Positions 29,401 to 37,286 of a stretch of 64,000 nt of DNA are shown here, piece after piece; the stretch's first letter is position 1; the number at the start of each line of letters is the position of its first letter. The stretch is from an uncultured Clostridia bacterium (GTDB lineage Bacteria; Bacillota; Clostridia; Christensenellales; UBA1242): the NCBI GenBank assembly GCA_947366545.1, contig CANBAL010000005.1, forward strand, positions 1-64,000, read 5' to 3'. The translations under genes and the position numbers were made by a program. The notes under the pieces are model-generated. The model was given only the letters and a program-made list of their open reading frames with translations. It did no database searches and had not been told where the DNA came from.

Positions 29401-30600
29401 ATGGTAACATTACAAACAGCCGAAAACGCTTTGAAGTCTGTTTATCTTGGAGTGGTTGCTGACCAAATTAATATTTCAACAAGCCCACTTTTTGCAAAGA
29501 TTAAACGCTCATCTAAAGACATATACGGCAAAGAAATTGTTAAAGCCGCTCCATTTGGGGTAAATGGCGGTTTCGGTGCTGGCGGGGAAACAGGACCTCT
29601 TCCAGTTGCTGGAAATAAAAATTATGCTCAATTTAGGGCAACACTTAAAAACCTTTATGGTCAATTTGAAATCAGTGATAAGGCAGTACGCGCATCTGCA
29701 AGCAATGTAGGCGCATTTGTAAATCTTCTTGCTGACGAAATGGAAACACTTGTAAAATCTTGCAGTTTCAACCTTAACAGAATGCTTTATGGTGCAGGAG
29801 ATGGCCTCGTAGCCACTGTAAGCAGCGTTGACGCCACAAATAAAGTGGTTACATGTGACAGCGTAAGAAATATAGTTGAAGGAATGATGCTTGATGTTTA
29901 TGGCACTACTGGAAAAACAAATACCGCTCCAGTAAAGGTGGTTGCAGTAGATAGAGCGTCAAATAAATTTAAATTTGAGGGCACTCATACTATCGCAGCC
30001 GCAAACAAATTATATGTTCAAGGCTCAAAAGATCAAGAACTTACCGGTATTGAAGCACTTTTCACAGGAGACACACTCTATGGTCTTAGCAAGAGCGATT
30101 ATTACTGGCTTAAATCTTTCCAAGATAAAACAGAAGGCGAAATATCTGATATAAGGATTCAGACTGCTATTGACTTCCTTGAAGAAAATGCTGACTCAAA
30201 AATCAACTTCATCGCTACTTCAAGAAAGATAAGAAGAGCATATCAAGAGTATCTTAACATTTATAGAAAGAATGTAGATATTGTAGATCTTGGAAATGGT
30301 ATTAAAACTATCACACATAATGGCATCCCAGTATACGCTGATAGATTTGTAAAAGAAGGGGATATGTATTTACTTAATACAGACGACTTCACATTGTATG
30401 AACTTGGCGACTGGAGCTGGATAGAGGACGAGGCTGGCAGAGTTATAAGACAAAACGCAGGCTATCCTACATATAGTGCAACCCTTGTAAAATATGGCGA
30501 ACTCATTTGTGACAAACCATATGGACAAGGCAAGATATCAAACATATCTGCATCTGTAAACGATCCATACAAGACATATATACCAGATACTAACGCATAA
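29401..30600 (+). CDS. Phage major capsid protein (SU10/HK97-fold-like)
   Basis: 399 aa downstream of scaffold; INISTSPLFAKIKRSSKDIYGKEIVKAAPFGVNGGFGAG...FEISDKAVRASASNVGAFVNLLADEMETLVK. Confidence 0.8.
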   Translation: MVTLQTAENALKSVYLGVVADQINISTSPLFAKIKRSSKDIYGKEIVKAAPFGVNGGFGAGGETGPLPVAGNKNYAQFRATLKNLYGQFEISDKAVRASASNVGAFVNLLADEMETLVKSCSFNLNRMLYGAGDGLVATVSSVDATNKVVTCDSVRNIVEGMMLDVYGTTGKTNTAPVKVVAVDRASNKFKFEGTHTIAAANKLYVQGSKDQELTGIEALFTGDTLYGLSKSDYYWLKSFQDKTEGEISDIRIQTAIDFLEENADSKINFIATSRKIRRAYQEYLNIYRKNVDIVDLGNGIKTITHNGIPVYADRFVKEGDMYLLNTDDFTLYELGDWSWIEDEAGRVIRQNAGYPTYSATLVKYGELICDKPYGQGKISNISASVNDPYKTYIPDTNA

Positions 30601-30628
30601 AGCAAAAGCGAAGGCTTTTGCTTTTATT
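30601..30628 (+). terminator. Terminator or attenuator after capsid gene
   Basis: AGCAAAAGC-gaag-GCTTTTGCTTTT. Confidence 0.75.
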
Positions 30629-30640
30629 AAGGGAGGAAAA

Positions 30641-30958
30641 ATGAAGGATTATACTATAATCGAGCACGACCCACTATTTATTACAGATAGGCTGAGGGAA
30701 ATAGATAAAACATATTTTGTACTTTACAATTTAAAGCTTAAAAGGTATGAAGTGCATTCCAGCGGGCAGGCTGGCGGCAGTTATTGTTTCAGTTTGCCCT
30801 ATTCCTCCCTTGATGAGAGAGCGGTGACCCAGTGCCTTCGCACAAGGCGGGAGAATATTGATAAAGTCATTAAAGAAATGGATGACGAAAATGAAAAATT
30901 ACAAAAGCGTCTTGTGCGAAAGGCGATAGAAAAATATGTGGAGGTGAACATATGTTAG
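30641..30958 (+). CDS. Conserved phage structural-region protein, 105 aa
   Basis: ITDRLREIDKTYFVLYNLKLKRYEVHSSGQAGGSYCFSLPYSSLDERAV; position after capsid. Confidence 0.6.
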   Translation: MKDYTIIEHDPLFITDRLREIDKTYFVLYNLKLKRYEVHSSGQAGGSYCFSLPYSSLDERAVTQCLRTRRENIDKVIKEMDDENEKLQKRLVRKAIEKYVEVNIC

Positions 30959-31515
30959 CATATGAAGTGATAAAAGCGGCGTGTCAGTTTTCTGATAATG
31001 ACACTCTTGCCGATAAGATTTTGTCGGCGTCAGACTTCGACACTGATTTTACAGATGAGGAAAAGAAAACGCTTACAAGATATTTGGAGTGTCTAAACTA
31101 TGTACAAGAAGAGGTAGCAAGCGAGTTTAAACCTCTTAAAGCCACCGAGACTTTCAAAACCGAAAATTTCAAAATAAATTTCAATGCTTTTAAAAAGATC
31201 CCGCTTCAAATACTTTCTGTCAAAGATAATAGAGGCGGAGGGGTAAAGTTTAAGGTATTTCCAACCTATCTTATGGCTTTTGCAAGTGAGGTTGAGGTCA
31301 CTTATGGTGCTACTCCAATAAAACTTGATTATGACAGCCAAATAGAGGTGGATTTGCCGCAAAGAGTGCTTGGCTATGGCGTGGCACGGGAGTACTACCT
31401 AAGACAGGGGCTTACCGAAGACGCTGAGATTTATGAAAACAGATTTAAGGGGAGTTTAAAACTCATTTTAAGAAAAAAGGCCGGCACCACTTTGCCTAGG
31501 AGGAGGTGGCTGTAA
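30952..31515 (+). CDS. Putative phage head-tail connector/adaptor protein, 187 aa
   Basis: Position after capsid, helical N-terminus, ATGs overlap in operon style. Confidence 0.55.
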   Translation: MLAYEVIKAACQFSDNDTLADKILSASDFDTDFTDEEKKTLTRYLECLNYVQEEVASEFKPLKATETFKTENFKINFNAFKKIPLQILSVKDNRGGGVKFKVFPTYLMAFASEVEVTYGATPIKLDYDSQIEVDLPQRVLGYGVAREYYLRQGLTEDAEIYENRFKGSLKLILRKKAGTTLPRRRWL

Positions 31516-32987
31516 TGTTTAATGAAAATAAACTTAAAGTCACGAAAAAAGATAAAAAAATATTCAAGTTTGATTTTTTTAATAAGTGTCCTGCAAGTAG
31601 TAAAAATGATGAGGAAATGGCATATAGCGAGCCAAGGCTTTGTTACAACTTTAAGGTGACAAAAAGCGGACTAGAGAACGGTTATGGCGTGCGGGATTTA
31701 CAAATGCCACTGTCCACCACCAATCTTGAAACTGAGGCGGTGATTCCAATAAACGGAAACGAAGTAAGAAGAATGTGGAGTTTTACTTGGGAGGATAACA
31801 ACGCAAATGTCCTGAAATATTACCTGTTTTACTTTAACGAAAATCATCAAATAAATTATGAGAACCTATTTTGGTCAAGACCGATAAGAATTTCCTTTAA
31901 CACTGAGTACACATCCACGCCGGTTGGTCTTAGTTATAGAATAAATGGTTATGACTATATGATATTTTCCACGCAGGACGGAGATGTTTATGTATTTGGT
32001 GCGGGCTATGATAAATATCTGGAAGGTGCACCAAAACTTATTTCCTGCTGTACCCATGATGATAGGCTTTATGCCCTTACAAGCAAGGCAAGGCATAGCC
32101 TTGTATATTCCACAAACCTTAATATTATGGAGTGGAAGGACGATACTACCCAGCACCTTGAGTTTAGTGATGAGCGTGGAAACCTTACCAAAGTAATGTC
32201 ATTTAATGACTATCTTTATGTATTCCGCGAGTTCGGTATAACAAGGCTGTCAACCTATTCGACCTCTGGTGAATTTAGTATCCGCCACATCTTCCAGTCG
32301 ACAAGTTATATTGAAGCCGGCTCTATTGCATCAAACGGAGAGGATGTATACTTCCTCACTACCGAAGGCTTTTACAGTTTCGATGGAAACTCTGTAAAAG
32401 AGGTGGAACTTGACTGTTTTTCGCAGATAGAAGATTTGTCAAAGTGTAGTGCAGAATGTTTTGAAAATAAATATTATCTTGCCTGCCGTATGAAGTTTGA
32501 TGAGCGAAGTGAGGGATGTGAAAGCGGCGAGTATGTAAATAACGCCGTGCTTATCTATGACACTAAAAAAAGGAAGGTGGAGATTTTGCGAGGGATTGAT
32601 GTGAACCAACTGCTTGCTTTAAACAATCCACTTAAAAGTAAACTTGTAATGTGCTTTAACGGCGATAAGGTGGGTCATGTGGGGGAACTTACTGATGGCG
32701 GCAAGTGCTTTAATCAAAGCCAGCATAAGGTATGGCAAAATTCTTTCTCAGACTTCGGTCTTGGAGAAGGTGTGAAAAAGGTAGAGCATTTTACGATAAA
32801 AACCTCGGCACCTTGCAAAGTGACATTAAAAAGTGAAAGAGAGACAAGGCAGTATTGCCTTAAAGGCGGGGAAGAAGTGAGGTTAATAAAAAGCGGACTT
32901 GTAGGAAGTCGTGTGCAAGTGACTATCGAAAGTGATAGTGACAAGATAAAAATTTCATCTTTTAAATTAATTTTGAGTGTGCAATGA
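31515..32987 (+). CDS. Putative phage tail-hub/stabilisation protein, beta-propeller-like
   Basis: ORF 31506-32987; ATG 31515 after SD aggaggt; repeated 'DDRLYALTSKARHSLVYSTNLNIMEW', 'FNDYLYVFREFGITRLS', 'NGEDVYFLTTEGFYSFDGNSV' blades. Confidence 0.6.
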   Translation: MFNENKLKVTKKDKKIFKFDFFNKCPASSKNDEEMAYSEPRLCYNFKVTKSGLENGYGVRDLQMPLSTTNLETEAVIPINGNEVRRMWSFTWEDNNANVLKYYLFYFNENHQINYENLFWSRPIRISFNTEYTSTPVGLSYRINGYDYMIFSTQDGDVYVFGAGYDKYLEGAPKLISCCTHDDRLYALTSKARHSLVYSTNLNIMEWKDDTTQHLEFSDERGNLTKVMSFNDYLYVFREFGITRLSTYSTSGEFSIRHIFQSTSYIEAGSIASNGEDVYFLTTEGFYSFDGNSVKEVELDCFSQIEDLSKCSAECFENKYYLACRMKFDERSEGCESGEYVNNAVLIYDTKKRKVEILRGIDVNQLLALNNPLKSKLVMCFNGDKVGHVGELTDGGKCFNQSQHKVWQNSFSDFGLGEGVKKVEHFTIKTSAPCKVTLKSERETRQYCLKGGEEVRLIKSGLVGSRVQVTIESDSDKIKISSFKLILSVQ

Positions 32988-33104
32988 TAGTTTTCAATAT
33001 GAATCACATAAAGTTCGTCAATAGAAAAAAGTTAATTGAAGAGGAGAAACTTATGGAAGATATATTCAAAAAATCGGAGAAAACACAACTGGCGAAAAAG
33101 CAAA

Positions 33105-33338
33105 ATGGGAATTTGGAATGAAATCATAAGTGTGGTTGTAAGCAATGGAATATTTGCCACACTTTTTGTATTCTTGTTTTTTTATCAATTAAAAGATAGT
33201 TCAAAACGCGAAAAGGCCTATCAGGAAACGATAGAAAACCTTACCGAGCATCTGCAGATAATCGAAGATGTAAGGGAGGAGGTAACCGAACTTAAACAAC
33301 ATATACTTAAGGAGGAAGAAAGTGAAAGAGAAGATTAA
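33105..33338 (+). CDS. BhlA/UviB-like holin (bacteriocin-type)
   Basis: MGIWNEIISVVVSNGIFATLFVFLFFYQLKDSSKREKAYQETIENL: one TM plus charged coiled tail; listed ORF starts 33036. Confidence 0.75.
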   Translation: MGIWNEIISVVVSNGIFATLFVFLFFYQLKDSSKREKAYQETIENLTEHLQIIEDVREEVTELKQHILKEEESERED

Positions 33339-33561
33339 ATCTTATGGCTTTTGGACGGCACTGGCAGGTGCCATGGTAGTGCTTGTGGACGCACTTGGCG
33401 ATTTGTTTGGCTTTAGTGTCAGCGATGAGATAGTGTCAGGTGTTGTAATGGCGGTTGCAGGTGTGCTTGTGGTGCTTGGTGTAGTCACCATGCCAAAAGG
33501 CGAAAAAAAACCACCTAGTGAAGAAACTGATAAAGATGACGAAGAAAAAGAGGGAGAGTAA
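33322..33561 (+). CDS. phi LC3-type phage holin
   Basis: MKEKIKSYGFWTALAGAMVVLVDALGDLFGFSVSDEIVSGVVMAVAGVLVVLGVV plus acidic tail; GTG start after SD aaggagg. Confidence 0.7.
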   Translation: MKEKIKSYGFWTALAGAMVVLVDALGDLFGFSVSDEIVSGVVMAVAGVLVVLGVVTMPKGEKKPPSEETDKDDEEKEGE

Positions 33562-33575
33562 CTCCCTCTTTTTTA
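33549..33575. terminator. Rho-independent terminator at end of capsid operon
   Basis: AGGGAGagtaaCTCCCTCTTTTTT. Confidence 0.85.
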
Positions 33576-35612
33576 TTACTGTACAACTCCAAGCCCCGTG
33601 TAGAACTTATAGTTTGTTGTATAGTCACCGATAACTTTAAGCACCTCAAAGTTGATTTCAAGGTAGTCGCAATCCTCTTCTGGTGTAAAGGCTTTAGGGT
33701 TTAGCCTGCCATAACTATAGTAGTTGTTTGCCGCCTCGTCTGATGCTTCCACAAGTTCGTAATAGTTTTTGGCAATGCTTGTTCCTGTAAGAGGGTAAGG
33801 CTTGCTTCGTGATACTGTGCCATCAAATTTCATGTCAGGGTGGTGTAGTAGTCCGCCAGCAAGTTCGGTATTAAATGGATTGATTGTGTAACCTTTTTTG
33901 TATTGCTGGTCAATTCCAAAAAGCATCATTGTGCTGCCTTCCATGCCATAATCATGTGGGCCGTCTTTCACTCTTATCGTATTTGTGGCAACTGTTTTTC
34001 GCTCTCCGCCTTTGTTGTATACATTTATATACACCTTGATGTCGATTGCAGAGTTTGTCACCTTGCTGTCGCCGTCATTTCCAGCATCATATTTAAAGTG
34101 GAGTGAAATGTTGTCAACAGTGAAAGCCTCTCTAAACATAAGCACCACGCTTTGGTATTCCATAGCCTCAATGTTTTTGAAAGGGTCGTCACTTGCCACC
34201 ATAAAGTTTGTGCCGTAATAGTCTTTAATAGCCGATGCAGGGAACCTGTCAGAAATGCTAGGGCTTCCACCTTCCTCATTTCCGATATGGACATACTCAG
34301 TTACGGCTTTCACAATATTAGAAACAACATTTGTATAATCACGCCTCACTTCTACTGGCGCTTTTTCGTTTATTTTAACAATGTCTTGTACAGTCTCACC
34401 AGCATCATTTTTATACTCATAGATTGCATATTCATTTTGTTTTACACTATCGGCACCTATTGCGTCACTACCAATTACATTATCAAGAATATATTTAACA
34501 AGTTTTGCCTGTTTTGCTTCAGAGAAACCTACATAGGTCCCGATTTTGTTAAATATATTTTTGATATATGCAAGTGCTTCGTCTACACTTATTGGTGCAT
34601 CGTTGCCCTGTTTTATTTTTACATCTGGCGTTCCATCAGTTAATAATGTTACTTGCACCTGCCCAGGGTTCATTTCAAGGGTAATGCAATAAATCACATA
34701 TTCAAGTGCTTTCACATAGTCGCTATAACCTTTGGTGTAAAAACCTGTTGTTTCATCTTTTTCAGCCTGTTGCTGTGTGGTGCCAAGAAAAGCCTCTTGA
34801 TATTTTTCAGCAATATTAGGGTCACCTAAATTGTAATAATTGTCTCCTACATTATCAAAATAATTATTGCTCTTATTTTCATTTGTAAAATAGTATGAAT
34901 TATAAACAATATTAGGGTTTGTAGGGGAAATAATAGCACTTTTATTATTTGCTGAAAAAGATGTGTTATAGATAAATGACTCAGGTTCTTTAAGACTTCC
35001 AAAAGTCCAGTTCCAAGACTTTGATAAATCTACCATCATATTTACATATGGTCTAAAACTTGTTTCTTTAAATTTTTTGTCTGATATTTCTGGTGTCGTT
35101 ACATCACCATTTATGTCTTCTATATATTTAACAATATATTCATCTTGTTGATATAAATTATATCTCACACTATCATAAAAATACTTTTTTCCAGTGGTGG
35201 TGTAATATGTATAATTTGCTGAAGGGGGAGTATATTGATCTTCAGTCCCTTCTATTAATTGGGGCTTACCTTCTATATATTCATCAGTTGATGTAGTACC
35301 ATATGTACGAGTTAAACCATTTAAAATCTGCCAAGCAAATTGCCCATAATATTCTTGATTACCAGTACCGACTGTACCTTCACCATCATAATCATAATTT
35401 TCAGGGCGGTATAACACCTTTACGCCATGTAATGGTACAGGCATATTGTTTTTAAGTTGTTCTTGTAACTGCTCATATGTAATTTCGCCGCGGTTATATT
35501 TGTCAATAAGTTCGTCATGATAGTTACTGTCATTGCCAAAGCATCCTACGCTTAAAAGGGCGAAGGAGGCGACAAATATAAAACTTATAATCCTAGCAAA
35601 GACTTTTTTCAT
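33576..35612 (-). CDS. Large lipoprotein, 678 aa, unknown function
   Basis: Signal peptide with lipobox LLSVGC. Confidence 0.7.
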   Translation of the reverse strand: MKKVFARIISFIFVASFALLSVGCFGNDSNYHDELIDKYNRGEITYEQLQEQLKNNMPVPLHGVKVLYRPENYDYDGEGTVGTGNQEYYGQFAWQILNGLTRTYGTTSTDEYIEGKPQLIEGTEDQYTPPSANYTYYTTTGKKYFYDSVRYNLYQQDEYIVKYIEDINGDVTTPEISDKKFKETSFRPYVNMMVDLSKSWNWTFGSLKEPESFIYNTSFSANNKSAIISPTNPNIVYNSYYFTNENKSNNYFDNVGDNYYNLGDPNIAEKYQEAFLGTTQQQAEKDETTGFYTKGYSDYVKALEYVIYCITLEMNPGQVQVTLLTDGTPDVKIKQGNDAPISVDEALAYIKNIFNKIGTYVGFSEAKQAKLVKYILDNVIGSDAIGADSVKQNEYAIYEYKNDAGETVQDIVKINEKAPVEVRRDYTNVVSNIVKAVTEYVHIGNEEGGSPSISDRFPASAIKDYYGTNFMVASDDPFKNIEAMEYQSVVLMFREAFTVDNISLHFKYDAGNDGDSKVTNSAIDIKVYINVYNKGGERKTVATNTIRVKDGPHDYGMEGSTMMLFGIDQQYKKGYTINPFNTELAGGLLHHPDMKFDGTVSRSKPYPLTGTSIAKNYYELVEASDEAANNYYSYGRLNPKAFTPEEDCDYLEINFEVLKVIGDYTTNYKFYTGLGVVQ

Positions 35613-35658
35613 ACCATTAGTATATATTAAATAAATAAATTTAGCAATAGATTTTAAT

Positions 35659-35686
35659 GAAAAAAGAGGGAGATCCCTCTTTTTTG
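35659..35686 (-). terminator. Rho-independent terminator
   Basis: AAAAAAGAGGGA-ga-TCCCTCTTTTTT. Confidence 0.85.
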
Positions 35687-35694
35687 TGTCTGTC

Positions 35695-37155
35695 CTAATA
35701 ACTCTCTGGCTCTTTCATTACCTTATCTAGTTCTTCATTATATACTGTGTGGTGGTTTCTTATAATTGCATATCTCACACCATTTATTTCCGCATCCACA
35801 TTTTCATATTCTTGTGCTTGTTCGCCTTGGAACATTTCGCCGAGTAGTATTACATTTTCGCCAAAAACAAATGTCTCTATTGTTGGCTTGGTATAATCAG
35901 TTCCCTCTTCTGCTGTTTCAGCAAGTATTGATTGCCCAATAGGGTCTACTCTATTACCGTCACTTCTTGCATTTGTTTTGATAATGGTTATACCATTATC
36001 GTTTATTACAAATATTTTTATTTCATTTGTTCCGCCTATACTTATTACATCTCCAGCCGTATTTGTCAAACTAATAAAGCTAGGATTTGTTTCTGCTAAT
36101 GTAGGGTTTAATTTAGCAAGAACATCTTTGTCCCTTGTATCGGCAGTTTTGGTAGGAACATTGACAATTGTACTTGCATCCCATTCATTTTTAGGTTTAA
36201 AGGTGGCATTTTTAATATTTTCTTCACTTAATTCTGTTTGCATAGGTATTCTAATCAATTTTATGCTTAGTACACCATCGGCAGAAAGTGGATTATGATA
36301 TTCTGTAAGAATATCGACATAATGTTTATCTTCTATTTCTTTGTAATCTATTGCTAAGTATCGAATATCTGTTGCACCACCACCTAACGCTTCCTTAACA
36401 TTGCTTTCCACTGCACTTGTCACTTTCTCTGCAATTTCCTCTTTTGTCATAGGTTTGTCAGGATTTGGAGGGGTAGGGGTTTCTTGCTCATATTGTTTGA
36501 TTAATTTATTGATTTCTGCAGTTGCATTTTCAAGTGCGGTGCGGACATCGTTTAGTGCCTTTGTTGTAGCCTTTTCATCGAGGTCCTTTGAAAGCACAAG
36601 ATTTGCAGGAAGGGCAGGCTTTTCAGCGTTTTCTAATGCCTCATACTCTGCCACAGCGTTTGCATAAGTGTCCCAAGCAGAGAGGTAGTTTTGATATGCC
36701 ACTTTTTGAGAATCATTATTTCTATAATAATCACATAAAGTAAATATTTCGCGAATTACTTCCTCAATGTTGTCTGTTTCGTATTTCAAACTCTCGGTTG
36801 TTGCTTTCTCATCTAAATCTTTGGTTAGCACAAGATTTGCAGGAAGGCTAGGCTTTTCTGGGTTTTGTACTGCATCATAGGTATAAACTGCATCTCGATA
36901 CTCATCCCAAGCATAAAGATAATCCTTATAGGCCTTTTGCTGCATTTCATCCACCTGTGGTGTGCATGAGGTGAGGGTGGCGATTGAAATAACAACCGCT
37001 GCAGGCACTGCAAGGCTAAGCACCGCACTGCTTCCTTTATACCATCTTCTCCAAAGTAATCTTTCCCATAAACTTGGTTTTACACGCAAGCTTGGGTCCC
37101 TTATTTCAGGGTCATTTTCAAGCATGTTTTTCTCTTCATCAATAAATTTATCCAT
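35695..37155 (-). CDS. Membrane-anchored extracytoplasmic protein with internal duplicated coiled repeats
   Basis: ORF 35695-37233; ATG 37155 has SD aaggag; one TM (AVLSLAVPAAVVISIATLTSC); repeat xAWDxYxxAVxxYxAxxNxEKPxLPANLVLxKDLDEKATTxxL occurs twice. Confidence 0.7.
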   Translation of the reverse strand: MDKFIDEEKNMLENDPEIRDPSLRVKPSLWERLLWRRWYKGSSAVLSLAVPAAVVISIATLTSCTPQVDEMQQKAYKDYLYAWDEYRDAVYTYDAVQNPEKPSLPANLVLTKDLDEKATTESLKYETDNIEEVIREIFTLCDYYRNNDSQKVAYQNYLSAWDTYANAVAEYEALENAEKPALPANLVLSKDLDEKATTKALNDVRTALENATAEINKLIKQYEQETPTPPNPDKPMTKEEIAEKVTSAVESNVKEALGGGATDIRYLAIDYKEIEDKHYVDILTEYHNPLSADGVLSIKLIRIPMQTELSEENIKNATFKPKNEWDASTIVNVPTKTADTRDKDVLAKLNPTLAETNPSFISLTNTAGDVISIGGTNEIKIFVINDNGITIIKTNARSDGNRVDPIGQSILAETAEEGTDYTKPTIETFVFGENVILLGEMFQGEQAQEYENVDAEINGVRYAIIRNHHTVYNEELDKVMKEPESY

Positions 37156-37286
37156 GGTTTTCTCCTTAATATAGTTATATTTTATCATACAATTAGACTT
37201 TTTGCAATAGTTTTTAATTTTTTTATTAAACATTTGATATTTTCGCGATTTTTCTTTGTTTTTCGCGGGATTTTCTATTAAACTAT

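Noticed and set aside
26427-33561. Encapsulin system
   Set aside because: HK97-fold shell alone might suggest an encapsulin, but portal, scaffold and holin genes point to a tailed-phage capsid module.
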